Below are positions 8,572 to 17,392 of a stretch of DNA of 64,000 nt, piece by piece. Position numbers and translations under genes: made by a program. Each line of letters starts with the position of its first letter. The stretch's first letter is position 1. The notes beneath the pieces are model-generated. The model saw nothing but the letters and a program-made list of their open reading frames with translations, had not been told where the DNA came from and did no database searches. Source of the DNA: JABFRG01 sp038210445 (GTDB lineage: Bacteria > Myxococcota_A > Polyangia > Polyangiales > Polyangiaceae); NCBI GenBank assembly GCA_038210445.1, contig JBBQWQ010000001.1:1-64000 (forward strand), in the 5' to 3' direction.

Positions 8572-11178
8572 TCACTTGGGTCCGGTCGATTCCTTCTCGC
8601 AGGCCGCGGAGCACCCGTCGCCATTGAGCCGGTTGCCATCGTCGCACTGCTCGTTTGCGGCTTGCAGCACGCCGTCGCCGCACCGAGCGCCCAGCACGCA
8701 CTCGGTGGTGCATGCGCCATAGGTTCCTGCGTTGGTGTTGGCTGCGCCGTTGTCGCACTGCTCGAAGGGGCGGTCGAGCACGCCGTCGCCGCAAGAGCTC
8801 GGCTTCTTGCAGGTGGGCGCGCAGTCGGTGGCGGTCGGGTGCGCGAGGTACGTGGTGATGTTGTAGCCGTTGTCGCAGGCCTCGCCGTCGCTGCTCTGAA
8901 GCAGGCCGTCGCCGCAGCGCGGACCGAAAGCGCAGTCGGAGCGGCACTTGCCGTAGGCGCCGGTGTTCTGCGCCGCGCCGTTGTCGCATTGCTCGCCGAA
9001 GCTACCCTGCACCATGCCGTCGCCGCAGTAGGTCGGCGCCTTGCAGCCGGGGCCGCACGCGGCGCTTCCTGCTACCGGCGACCACGAGGTGAGGTTGGTT
9101 CCGTCGTCGCACTGCTCGGGCGGCATCGACACCAGCGCGTCGCCGCAGTGGGGGCCGAGCTTGCAGTCGAGTCGACATGCGCCGTAGGCGCCAGAGCCGG
9201 TGTTGGCGGCGCCGTTGTCGCATTGCTCCGACGAGGTCTTGATGCCGTCGCCGCAGACCTCGGCGCACACCGAGAGCTTCTTCTCGAAGCCGCGCAGCGT
9301 GAGCTTGAAGTTCGAGCCGGTAGAGTGGCGCTCGGCGTGAAAGAGCGCAATCTCGTAGAGCTGCTTGTCGTTGAGGCCCAGCGCGGCGGCCTTGGCGGCG
9401 TCGAGGGTGAACGAGCTCGCCAGCTTGGAATGCAGCCCACCGAGATCGAGCGCCAGCTTGCCGTTGACGAAGACCCATACGTCGTCGTCGCCGCTGAACT
9501 GCAGTTGCGGCGCGCTTGCGGCGTCGTAGTTGAACCAGTAGCGGAGCTCGGTGGTGAATGCCCAGTTGTGGGCGCCGCTCTGGTTGCCCCAGCCCTTGCC
9601 ATCGAGCGGGAAGAAGCCGCCGCGCGTCTTGTAGGGCTCATCGACGGCGCTATCGAACACGTAGGAGCCGTCTACGTTCTGGGTGAGGCGCACGGTGGTG
9701 TCGTCGATGCGCTGGCCACGCGACTTGGTGTTCACCTGCACGTCGGAGTACCAGTCGGTGAAGTCGAGCGCCGAAGTGAGCTGCGTGCCGCAGCTGCCGG
9801 CGCCGGGCGACTTTGCGAACACCGGAACGCGCCACGGCGAGAGCGCGGTGGGGAGCGAGAGATCGGCGAGCGTGAGGTCGGTGCTGGCCACCGAGCAGCC
9901 ATAGCGCTCGAAGTCGGGATGGCTCTCGGCGTCGCTGGCGTTCCAGTACTTGAAGTCGCGAAACACCACCGGCACGTCCATGAACGAGGGGTTGGTGGCC
10001 ACCTGGGCTGGGCACTGGTAGCCGGTTTCGACCTTGCAAGTGGCAGAGCAACCGTCGCCGCTGCGGGTGTTGCCGTCGTCGCAGTCCTCGTCGTTCTTGC
10101 CGTCGAGATCGGCGTCGAAGTCGAAGAGCAGTCCGTCGCCGCACACCGCCACGCAGGTACCGTTGGGACAGTTGGGCTCCAGGCGGCAGGTGGGCGAGCA
10201 GCCATCGAAGGCCTTTACGTTGCCGTCGTCGCAGCGCTCGGTGCCTTCGCGTACGCCGTCGCCACACACGGTGGGTACGCAAGGCAACCCCGGCGTGGGG
10301 CACGCGTAGTTGACCACTGTGGTGTAGCCCGGCGCGCTGGTGGTGGAGGCGGTGCTGGTGGTGGTGGAGCGCAGGCGGCAGCTCGCGGAGCAACCGTCGC
10401 CATCTGCCAGGTTGCCGTCGTCGCACTCTTCGGTGCCCGCCAGGTATCCGTCGCCGCAGGCCGCAGCCCCGCACGCGGTATTGGGAATGGAGCAACTCCA
10501 CCCGGGCTCCAGGGCGCACGCCGAGGTGCAGCCGTCGCCGGAAGCGGCGTTGCCGTCGTCGCATTGCTCGGTGCCGGTGATGGCGCCGTCGCCGCACACC
10601 ATGGTCGAGACGCAGGGCGAACCCGGGGTGGGGCAGGCGAAGTTGGCTTCGATGGCCTTGCAGTCGAGGGCGCAGCCGTCGCCCGGCGAAATGTTGCCGT
10701 CGTCGCACACCTCACCCGGGTCGATGGTGCGATCGCCACACACCGCGGCCTTGGGGGGCGCGATGCAGCCCGCGTCGCCGCCGGCGTCGCAGTCGCGCAC
10801 GTCGATGCACGCTTTGCCGAAGGCACACGCCCAGTAGGGCGCCTCGACCTGGCAGGTGGCGGAGCAGCCATCGCCCGGCGCCGTGTTGCCGTCGTCGCAG
10901 CTCTCGCCCACACCGGCCAACATGTCACCACACACCGCCGGCGGAAGGCAGGCCGTGGGCGTGGCATCGCAATCGACCGGCGCCGCGTCACGAACCGACG
11001 TCTCGGGGGCCATCGCGTCGGGGTTGGAGCCGAACGAAGGCGGCACCGTGCCCCCGTCACCTTCGCCACCGCCGGGCGTATAGACGCTGGGTGGCGGCTC
11101 CGTCGAGCACGCGGCCAGTACGCGCAGCGCCAGCGCGCCGCTACAGAAGACCACCGCGAACAAGGGTCGGGTACGCAT
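8572..11178 (-). CDS. Fibro-slime lipoprotein flanked by DUF4215 repeats
   Basis: 868 residues from ATG 11178. An upstream in-frame extension is low-complexity and unlikely. The lipobox is LAAC-STE. Six DUF4215 (Myxococcus Cys-rich) repeats of the form CGDG...E.CDDGN..GDGCS..C come first. A fibro-slime/PA14-like domain follows ('VPVVFRDFKYW', 'LDFTDWYSDV', 'FSGDDDVWVFVNGKLALDLGG'). Six further DUF4215 units complete the protein. The sixth repeat carries an Asp-rich insert ('DFDADLDGKNDED') that may bind calcium. The family is thought to act in carbohydrate binding at the surface or in extracellular slime. The arrangement implies a cell-surface adhesin. Confidence 0.88.
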   Translation of the reverse strand: MRTRPLFAVVFCSGALALRVLAACSTEPPPSVYTPGGGEGDGGTVPPSFGSNPDAMAPETSVRDAAPVDCDATPTACLPPAVCGDMLAGVGESCDDGNTAPGDGCSATCQVEAPYWACAFGKACIDVRDCDAGGDAGCIAPPKAAVCGDRTIDPGEVCDDGNISPGDGCALDCKAIEANFACPTPGSPCVSTMVCGDGAITGTEQCDDGNAASGDGCTSACALEPGWSCSIPNTACGAAACGDGYLAGTEECDDGNLADGDGCSASCRLRSTTTSTASTTSAPGYTTVVNYACPTPGLPCVPTVCGDGVREGTERCDDGNVKAFDGCSPTCRLEPNCPNGTCVAVCGDGLLFDFDADLDGKNDEDCDDGNTRSGDGCSATCKVETGYQCPAQVATNPSFMDVPVVFRDFKYWNASDAESHPDFERYGCSVASTDLTLADLSLPTALSPWRVPVFAKSPGAGSCGTQLTSALDFTDWYSDVQVNTKSRGQRIDDTTVRLTQNVDGSYVFDSAVDEPYKTRGGFFPLDGKGWGNQSGAHNWAFTTELRYWFNYDAASAPQLQFSGDDDVWVFVNGKLALDLGGLHSKLASSFTLDAAKAAALGLNDKQLYEIALFHAERHSTGSNFKLTLRGFEKKLSVCAEVCGDGIKTSSEQCDNGAANTGSGAYGACRLDCKLGPHCGDALVSMPPEQCDDGTNLTSWSPVAGSAACGPGCKAPTYCGDGMVQGSFGEQCDNGAAQNTGAYGKCRSDCAFGPRCGDGLLQSSDGEACDNGYNITTYLAHPTATDCAPTCKKPSSCGDGVLDRPFEQCDNGAANTNAGTYGACTTECVLGARCGDGVLQAANEQCDDGNRLNGDGCSAACEKESTGPK

Positions 11179-11260
11179 GTCTCGGCATAAAACGGTCGCC
11201 GCGCGAGAACCTGAAGTCCCTGCCGTCGAGCTGCCACCGATCGACGTCGGCGCCGCGCCG

Positions 11261-11289
11261 GGTGCGCTGGGTGCGCTGGGTGCGCTGGG
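11261..11289. repeat. Three tandem copies of the 9-mer GGTGCGCTG
   Basis: Perfect 9-bp tandem repeat with three units and two extra bases, in the 146-bp gap between the FHA-AAA+ stop at 11325 and the fibro-slime start at 11178. It is a candidate slippage site in the leader of the downstream gene. Confidence 0.8.
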
Positions 11290-11324
11290 TTGCCGCACCG
11301 AGGCACGAGCCCCCAGGCCGAAGG

Positions 11325-12590
11325 CTACCGAAGCTTGGCGCGCAACATATGAAAGTATCGCCGCGTGAGGCCGGAAGCCGCGGCAGCTCGCGTCATGTTG
11401 CCGCCGTGCTGCTTCAGCGCCATATCTACGTATCGTCGCTCGTAGTCGGCAACGAGCAGCGATCTACCTTGCTGCAGCGACACGTCCATCGTGAGCAGGC
11501 GTGACATCAGATCGCCGTTGGCCGGTTCTGCGGTGGCCGCGAGCTTAGAAGCGAGCGCCAGCTTGTAGTCATCGCCAAAAGCCACCGCGCGCTCGACCGC
11601 GTGGCGAAATTCGCGAACGTTTCCCGGCCAGTGATAGTCGTGCAGCTGCGCCAGCAAGGCCGAAGGCGGCTCACCGGAGCCTCCGCCGATGCGCCAAAAG
11701 TGGGAGGCCAGCAGTGAGATATCACCGTGTCGGCGGCGCAGCGGGGGTAGGTCTATGCGCCCTCCGCCCAGTCGGAACATCAGGTCTTCTCGCAGACGAC
11801 CAGCCTGCGCCTCACGATCGAGATCGCGCTTGGTCGTGGTGATCACGCGCACGCGATCGCCGTAGCGAGCGAGCATGAGAAGGAGGCGCGATTGGGCTGC
11901 GAGAGAGAGCTCCGCCGGCTCGTCCAAGACCAGGGTTCCGTCTACCGACTGGGCAAAAATGCCGTCATCTTCCAACAGCTCGTCGATGTGCGACTGCCCA
12001 TTGGCGCCGGCAAACGTAAAAAAGGGACCCTGCGACCGCGCGCTTGCCTCGTGCAGCGCTTCTGCAAACAGCTCCTTCCCGGTGCCGGTTTCGCCCTCGA
12101 TCACGACCGGCAGTGTGGTGGTCGCGAGGCGGGAACCGAAGACGAAGACCCGTTGCATCTCTGCGCTCCGGCCCAGTACTCGCCCGAACGACTCGCTCTC
12201 CTGCCGCATCGTATTGTGGGCATCTCCCATGCGCAGCAGCTTGATTCCCGTGTCGCCGACGGTCACCGTCTCCCCGCCTCGGAGCAAGGCTTCGGTGACC
12301 TGAACGCCGTTCACGAATGTCCCGTTGCTCGAGCCCTGGTCGACCACCCGAACGCGCGACCCCTCGGGCGAAAAGGCTGCGTGCCGCCGAGACACTTTCG
12401 GGTCTTGCAGGCGCACCCCGCACGCCACGCTCTGACCCACCAAGATGGTCGAGCTCTGGGTCCAGTCCAGAGAAAACATCGCCCCGGCTCCGCCCCCCGT
12501 GATCACCTTCAGCACGAACACGGGCAATACGTCGGCCTCGCTCGAGCTGGGGTCGGTTCCGATGATGGTGCTGAACGTATCTCGATTCAT
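11325..12590 (-). CDS. FHA-AAA+-Fis protein lacking the GAFTGA loop (cassette A)
   Basis: 421 residues from ATG 12590, with CGGAG upstream. An N-terminal FHA domain (~20-125) has the phosphothreonine-binding core 'VSRRH' and 'SSNGTFVNG'. The AAA+ domain keeps Walker A (GETGTGKE), Walker B ('GTLVLDEPAEL') and 'REDLMFRL'. The segment between helix 1 and Walker B is shortened, reading 'IDELLEDDGIFAQSVDGT', so the GAFTGA loop that touches sigma-54 is missing. The C-terminus is Fis-like ('NMTRAAAASGLTRRYFHML'). It is clearly paralogous to the protein at 44037. It probably binds DNA and a phosphorylated partner, but classical sigma-54 activation is doubtful. Confidence 0.87.
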   Translation of the reverse strand: MNRDTFSTIIGTDPSSSEADVLPVFVLKVITGGGAGAMFSLDWTQSSTILVGQSVACGVRLQDPKVSRRHAAFSPEGSRVRVVDQGSSNGTFVNGVQVTEALLRGGETVTVGDTGIKLLRMGDAHNTMRQESESFGRVLGRSAEMQRVFVFGSRLATTTLPVVIEGETGTGKELFAEALHEASARSQGPFFTFAGANGQSHIDELLEDDGIFAQSVDGTLVLDEPAELSLAAQSRLLLMLARYGDRVRVITTTKRDLDREAQAGRLREDLMFRLGGGRIDLPPLRRRHGDISLLASHFWRIGGGSGEPPSALLAQLHDYHWPGNVREFRHAVERAVAFGDDYKLALASKLAATAEPANGDLMSRLLTMDVSLQQGRSLLVADYERRYVDMALKQHGGNMTRAAAASGLTRRYFHMLRAKLR

Positions 12591-12699
12591 CGTGGCTCCG
12601 GGAAGCTGACGGACTGCTCCGTTGGTGGAGCATACACGTATCCGAGAACGCCTGCTGCGCCCCGAGCTCTCGGGTGCATCCAAGCGACCACACTACGAG

Positions 12700-13647
12700 C
12701 TACTTCGCCTTGATGGCGAACATCCAGAGGTCCGGCTGGCTGGGGCACAAATGTACGGCGCGCCCGGCCTCTCCGCAAACCACGTTTGCCTGCCTGTAAG
12801 CAGACCACGAGATGAGGTCGCCGCTGGCGTTGTTGCTGCCCCCCGAGCATTTGTCGTACGCCGACCCGCTGTTGCCGTACGAGGGGTGCCACACCCCAGC
12901 CGGGTCGTTCACGTAAATGCCCAGCGAGTCGTACCCGGTGACGAGAATGACGTGGCCGTTGAAAAGGTTGGCGCCCACGACCACCAGGTAGCCTTCGTCG
13001 AGCGCCTTCTTGAGGTCGGCCGTCGATCCGCCCTGGCCCGCGGTCAGGCTCCGCGTCACGAACTTGCCCCGAGTCTCGGGGATCTTCTCCAGAATGCGCG
13101 GAATGACCGAAAAGTCTTTGGCATCGTTGTAGGTGTACCCGAGCGAACGATAAGCCTTGTAGTAGGCGAGGGCCTTGAGATTCACCCCGAAGTAGCGAAG
13201 CGCCATAGACGTCGACGTCGTGGCGCAAGTGTTGGCTCCGTAGGCTTCGCCCTCGTCGATGCCGTTGGTGTATTGGCACTCGTACGGCACGTTCTTTCCT
13301 CCTGCACCCCCCGTGGTCTCTGCGGCGTCGAGCTTCTTCAGGAACTTGCCCTCTACCCATCCAGTCTTGCCTGCTTTGGTCACCCCATACCAACCGTCGC
13401 GAGGTTTTGCCGAAGCAGACTTCACGACGGTGTCCTTGGCAATGGTGGCTACCACGGCTCCGCTCGCGTTGGGCTCTGCCCGCTGCTGAACGTCGGCGAG
13501 CGTCGTGAAGGCGGTTCCCACGGTGTAATTGCCGGTGAGGTCGTCGCCTTCCTTAACCGATTCGTCAGATGCTGGAGCCGTGCACCCTTGAAGTGCTGCC
13601 GTTGTCCCATAGAGGCCGACCAACATGAGGGCGAGAGAGTTCTTCAT
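12700..13647 (-). CDS. SH3-domain lipoprotein with C39-type cysteine peptidase
   Basis: 315 residues from ATG 13647 (an upstream in-frame start is less likely). Lipobox LQGC-TAP is followed by an acidic linker ending 'EGDDLTG'. A bacterial SH3 domain (~35-105) contains 'TTLADVQQRAEP' and 'WYGVTKAGKTGWVEGKFLK'. The catalytic part is a papain-like Peptidase_C39_2 fold: Cys in 'YGANTCATTSTSMAL', His in 'LFNGHVILVTGYD', and Asn/Asp in 'VNDPAG'. It should act in the periplasm or at the surface on peptide or cell-wall substrates. It is one of three proteins here that share the same SH3 module on different hydrolases. A GTGAGAA box lies 79 bp upstream. Confidence 0.85.
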   Translation of the reverse strand: MKNSLALMLVGLYGTTAALQGCTAPASDESVKEGDDLTGNYTVGTAFTTLADVQQRAEPNASGAVVATIAKDTVVKSASAKPRDGWYGVTKAGKTGWVEGKFLKKLDAAETTGGAGGKNVPYECQYTNGIDEGEAYGANTCATTSTSMALRYFGVNLKALAYYKAYRSLGYTYNDAKDFSVIPRILEKIPETRGKFVTRSLTAGQGGSTADLKKALDEGYLVVVGANLFNGHVILVTGYDSLGIYVNDPAGVWHPSYGNSGSAYDKCSGGSNNASGDLISWSAYRQANVVCGEAGRAVHLCPSQPDLWMFAIKAK

Positions 13648-13725
13648 GATCACCCTTGGAGCAACGGTCGTGCCGTCGGTCACTGCATGCTGAACCAGCG
13701 CGTTTCCCGCTCAATCCTGCGAGCA

Positions 13726-13744
13726 GGGAGCTGCGACTTCTCAC
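13726..13744 (-). promoter_or_regulatory. GTGAGAA-N7-TTCCC box (copy 2)
   Basis: On the minus strand it reads GTGAGAAGTCGCAGCTCCC, with one mismatch in the TTCCC half. It lies 79 bp upstream of the SH3-C39 gene start at 13647, in the gap after the kinase stop at 13818. Confidence 0.5.
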
Positions 13745-13817
13745 CCGGCAGCTGCGGCTGCTCGCGGCGCTGATCCGTGGCGCCAAGCAAGGTGGCCCGA
13801 GTGCATCCGTAGAGCAC

Positions 13818-15104
13818 TCATCGAACGTCGAGCGCCGACCCGGCGCGCAGTTCAGACTCCGGCACGGGCCCCTGGATATTGGCCTTTCCGCTGACGCCAC
13901 GTGCGGCCAGTGTACATACGATGCCAAAGAAAATGCACGACAGCAGAACCGCCAGCACATCTCTTCGAAGCATTCCTGCCGGTGCGCGCCCCCGCTCGTG
14001 CGCACGCCGGCGGGTCGTGGCCTCCGATGGGCGCGCGGCCTGGATGGCCTGGATGATGGCTGGTCCGCCGCAGGAAGGCTCTCGTTCTACCTTGTAAACG
14101 AAGCACGTACGACGAAGGCGTACCAATTCAACCAAGGCCAGCTCTCTCTCGTAGAGACTGCTCCGTGCCAATCCGCCGACCCAGTCTCCAACCTCGCGAG
14201 CCGATGCGATGCGGCCCGCGCCCCGAAGGCCGTACGCCATGGCGGTGGCCGACGAATATCGATGTCCAGGCTCTCTTGAAAGGGCCCGAGCAAAGACCAG
14301 GCCGAGCTCGGAAGGTAGGTCGGGTACGATGCCGGAAATTCTCGGTACCCGACCGGCGAGCACCTCGGCAATCACCGATGCTTCGTGCTCGCCGTCGAAC
14401 AAACGGCGACCCGCTAGCATTTCCCACAAGACCGCCGCAAACGCGTAGATATCGGTGGGTGGCGTGGCGTCGTCACCACGAAGCTGTTCCGGCGCCAGAT
14501 AGGGAAACTTGCCTTTGACGTCACCAGCTTTCGTGGTCTGGAAGCGAGTCTTGCATCGCGCGATACCGAAGTCGATGACGCGAGAGACGCCGTCTACGCC
14601 CACCAGAATGTTGTGGGGCGTTACATCGCGGTGAACCAAACTCAGCGGCCGTCCCGCCTCGTCGGTTGCGCGGTGCGCGGCGTCGAGCCCTGCAAGTACA
14701 TCCAACGCGATACGCAGCGCCAGCGCGGGGGCAACCCTGCCCCCGCGTTTCAGGAGCACCGAGAGCGCCTCGCCGTGTACGTAAGGGCTCAAGAGCACCG
14801 GCCGGATGGGGTCGCCATACAGCGAGAGTGGGGCCAGGACGTTCGGATGTCGCACCCACCCACCGATTCTGACCTCGTCCCGGAGCGTCGCGACCATCTC
14901 GGGCAGTCCCGCAAGGTGGGGGTGCAGGCGCTTGATGGCGACCGGCGCAACTCCGTACAGACCCAGGCAGACGGTCGCCATTCCGCCGCTGGCCATCGAG
15001 GGGCCGACCGACAGCTCATGCGTCGAGAGGGGCACGGCAGCGGCCACGATGCGATCGCTGGCTTGCACTCGAGGCCGTCGGGTCCGGGCGAGGATACGCT
15101 TCAT
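13818..15104 (-). CDS. Membrane-anchored Ser/Thr protein kinase
   Basis: 428 residues from ATG 15104. The long in-frame upstream extension overlaps non-coding-looking sequence. A Hanks-type kinase domain (~35-300) has the Gly-rich loop 'SMASGGMATV', Lys in 'VAIKRLH', the catalytic loop 'VHRDVTPHNIL', 'IDFGIAR' and 'APEQLRG', so it should be active. One transmembrane helix near the C-terminus ('VLAVLLSCIFFGIVCTL') is followed by about 25 residues outside. It lacks the CNPPYTVD tail of the two cassette kinases. It lies downstream of the diiron protein gene on the same strand. Confidence 0.88.
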   Translation of the reverse strand: MKRILARTRRPRVQASDRIVAAAVPLSTHELSVGPSMASGGMATVCLGLYGVAPVAIKRLHPHLAGLPEMVATLRDEVRIGGWVRHPNVLAPLSLYGDPIRPVLLSPYVHGEALSVLLKRGGRVAPALALRIALDVLAGLDAAHRATDEAGRPLSLVHRDVTPHNILVGVDGVSRVIDFGIARCKTRFQTTKAGDVKGKFPYLAPEQLRGDDATPPTDIYAFAAVLWEMLAGRRLFDGEHEASVIAEVLAGRVPRISGIVPDLPSELGLVFARALSREPGHRYSSATAMAYGLRGAGRIASAREVGDWVGGLARSSLYERELALVELVRLRRTCFVYKVEREPSCGGPAIIQAIQAARPSEATTRRRAHERGRAPAGMLRRDVLAVLLSCIFFGIVCTLAARGVSGKANIQGPVPESELRAGSALDVR

Positions 15105-15171
15105 GCAAGGGCGGGGGAGCAACTGCGATGCCAGGCCATCTCTCGTTCGCCTGCCGGCCGGATCGCCGGCC

Positions 15172-15190
15172 GCTGAGAACTCGCAGAGCC
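15172..15190 (+). promoter_or_regulatory. Divergent GTGAGAA-type box (copy 3)
   Basis: Reads CTGAGAACTCGCAGAGCCC, 68 bp upstream of the kinase start at 15104. It matches the GAGAA half and the CCC end but has mismatches in the TT positions, so it is a weaker member of the set. Confidence 0.35.
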
Positions 15191-15301
15191 CAAGCCAGGC
15201 GGGCCCCTTCCGCCTCCCGCGATCCACGTGCGGTCCGCGCCCGCCTTGCGTCGGCCCAGCTCTCGGCCACTCTTCCCACGTCGCTCCCCGCTCGCGACCA
15301 T

Positions 15302-16489
15302 TCACCCGTGGGCGGGGGCGTCGAGCTCCGTGAGCATCTGGGGCCCATCGATGGTCGTCGCAGACCGCCCCTGCATGTAGACCAAAAGTCCTGCAGCTTC
15401 GTATCGAGCGAGCATTCTCGGCGGAATGAGGCCCAGTTCTCGCAGGTTGGGTACCAGCCGACTGAACATCGTGGTGCGAAATGCCCGCATGCCCGGCGTT
15501 CGGGTGACGAATTCGCGCCACGTCTTCCTGGTCATCGTTCCGCTGAACCACTCGTCGTACACCTCATCCACCAGGAATCTGTTGCGCATCAGCAGCGCGA
15601 TCTCGAATGCCCACTCCTCGCGCTCCCGCCGTTCCCGGTCCGACAGCTTCGAAAAGTGTTCTTTGAGCGCGATCACGCCGTAGTGCACATGGCGCGCTTC
15701 GTCTTGAATGATGAGGCGCAAAAGGTTCTTGAGCAGAGGCTCTCGGGTCTGGCGATAGAGAGTTCCAAAGGCCCCAAGGGCCAAGCCCTCGATCATGATT
15801 TGCATCCCCAGGAACTTCATGTCCCATCGGGAGTCGCGCATGAGCGCGTCGATGATAACGAACAAGTTGTCGTTGACTTGGTAGAGGTTCTCGAGCTTCT
15901 CGCTCAGGTAGCGGTGGAACACCTCGACGTGACGACCTTCGTCGACCACTTGGGTGGCGCCGTACAGCTTCCCGTCGAAGAACGGAACCGCCTGGGTGAC
16001 CTGGGCCGCGGCGAACAGGGCCCCCTGCTCTCCGTGCAAGAACTGGCTAAGCATCCACCCGCAAACACTGTGAAGCAGCCGGGTACGCTCTCGCTCGTCG
16101 AGGCGGGCGCCGCAGGTGGCCAGGTCGTCGAAGTCCAAAAATGTCTCGGGCAAGAGGGGGCGCTCGGGGTTGTGTGGGTCCACCGAAGTCGACCAGTCGA
16201 GCTCGGTGTCTGGGTTCCACTGTGCCTTCTTGGCTCTGGTGTAAAGCGCACGCATCTCCGGGTGATCGGCGGGGTAGGTCCAGTCGAACCGGCTCGGGTG
16301 CTTCACCAGCGCCTCCGACTGGCCCTCCCTCCCCTGCTGAAGAACGATTCCCCGAATGCCCGAAGGGAGCAGCGACACCAGCACGCGGGGGTCGCTGAGC
16401 TCTCGGCCGAGGTCTATGGCATCCATGAAGCGCCGCGCCTGCTCGCGCATCTTCTTGGGGAGGAGGTTGGTAAGGAGCTCGGTTCTCAT
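15302..16489 (-). CDS. Ferritin-like diiron oxygenase/oxidase-type protein
   Basis: 395 residues, cytoplasmic. Two evenly spaced carboxylate-histidine pairs give a textbook four-helix diiron site: E154, E184-x-x-H187 ('DEGRH'), E234 and E264-x-x-H267 ('DEARH'), each pair 30 residues apart. This pattern belongs to the ribonucleotide-reductase-R2/ferritin-like superfamily that includes arylamine N-oxygenases and hydrocarbon monooxygenases. The substrate is not apparent. The gene follows the small gene at 16538 with a 48-bp gap on the same strand and precedes a Ser/Thr kinase, so a regulated metabolic unit is possible. Confidence 0.75.
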   Translation of the reverse strand: MRTELLTNLLPKKMREQARRFMDAIDLGRELSDPRVLVSLLPSGIRGIVLQQGREGQSEALVKHPSRFDWTYPADHPEMRALYTRAKKAQWNPDTELDWSTSVDPHNPERPLLPETFLDFDDLATCGARLDERERTRLLHSVCGWMLSQFLHGEQGALFAAAQVTQAVPFFDGKLYGATQVVDEGRHVEVFHRYLSEKLENLYQVNDNLFVIIDALMRDSRWDMKFLGMQIMIEGLALGAFGTLYRQTREPLLKNLLRLIIQDEARHVHYGVIALKEHFSKLSDRERREREEWAFEIALLMRNRFLVDEVYDEWFSGTMTRKTWREFVTRTPGMRAFRTTMFSRLVPNLRELGLIPPRMLARYEAAGLLVYMQGRSATTIDGPQMLTELDAPAHG

Positions 16490-16537
16490 GGCGCGATACC
16501 TTGATGGTGCGGGGAAAAACTTCGGGGGGGAGGGGAA

Positions 16538-17128
16538 CTACTTCGCAATGTAGTCGACCTCAAACGTGCAGGCCCTCGCGCCTTTGTCGATACACGACAG
16601 TCGGGTCAACGACGCGCCAGAGTAGCCAATTTTTTCCAGGATCTGCTCGAGGACGAGCGAGGTCATGACGCAGAGTCTTAGGTGGTGCTCGCGGGTTTCG
16701 CTCACGCTGAAGAGAAGCTCGCCTTCTCGTTCCGAAGTGACGGTGAGCGTTCCATCGTTGTAGTAACTGCGCCATACGCGCTGCCCGTGCGCTATGAGCT
16801 GTGGGCGCGTGGCGATCAGCCGAAAGAGCGACTGGTACACGCCCTTGAGGTTGTCCCTGGCGATCGCTTCCGCCATCCCGGCGAGCGCTTCTCGGCCGTC
16901 GTTCGGCGCCTTCGTCACGTGAACGATCACGTCGAGCAGTTCCCCGATCAGCGTCGCCTCGTACCAGCTGCTCGAAACGATGCCGAACGAAGAGAGCCCG
17001 GGCACGATGATGCTACGCAGCTGCGTAGAGGAGCGCGCGTAGACCCCCTCCACCGCTTGCATGCCGTGCTTCTCCGCCACCCATCGGAGGCCCGCACGCA
17101 CAGCCACCCCTTTGAGGCTGAGCGTCAT
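16538..17128 (-). CDS. Hypothetical protein, possible V4R/DUF2378-like sensory domain
   Basis: 196 residues from ATG 17128. It has no signal peptide. The C-terminal half ('LRLCVMTSLVLEQILEKIG' and 'CIDKGARACTFEVDYI') resembles the Cys-containing beta-strand ending of V4R or myxobacterial DUF2378-type proteins, but the match is weak. It lies 48 bp upstream of the diiron protein gene and probably forms a transcription unit with it. Longer in-frame extensions upstream run antisense to the lipoprotein gene at 17393 and are not credible. Confidence 0.6.
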   Translation of the reverse strand: MTLSLKGVAVRAGLRWVAEKHGMQAVEGVYARSSTQLRSIIVPGLSSFGIVSSSWYEATLIGELLDVIVHVTKAPNDGREALAGMAEAIARDNLKGVYQSLFRLIATRPQLIAHGQRVWRSYYNDGTLTVTSEREGELLFSVSETREHHLRLCVMTSLVLEQILEKIGYSGASLTRLSCIDKGARACTFEVDYIAK

Positions 17129-17285
17129 GAGGCGAACGGGACGTAGACGTGCATGCGATGACCATCGGGGTGAACGGCTCGAGCGCTCGCATCGTGAGTG
17201 GCTCGCCGTGACGCAGGTTGACCTGGAGACTATTTGTGGGCGAGCGCCGCCACAAGAGCATGCGCGGGCCATTGGGATCTTTTGG

Positions 17286-17304
17286 GTGAGAAGCCACAGT
17301 TCCC
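17286..17304 (+). promoter_or_regulatory. GTGAGAA-N7-TTCCC box (copy 4)
   Basis: Reads GTGAGAAGCCACAGTTCCC. It sits in the divergent region between 17128 (minus) and 17393 (plus), 89 bp upstream of the lipoprotein start. Confidence 0.55.
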
Positions 17305-17392
17305 TCCCTCCCGTTCCTGCATCACAGCCGCTCCCACCGACCGAGCGCATTGCGGAGGGCTCGTTGGCGCGCTCTTTGCTCTTCCGTGGAGG

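Noticed and set aside
8572..11178. Regular DNA repeats that could be mistaken for a CRISPR array
   Set aside because: The periodicity comes from protein repeats of about 30-40 residues with diverged codons; there are no identical repeats with unique spacers.
8662..11190. 842-residue plus-strand open frame opposite the fibro-slime gene
   Set aside because: It is an antisense shadow created by GC-rich codons; the minus strand has clear DUF4215 and fibro-slime motifs and a lipobox.
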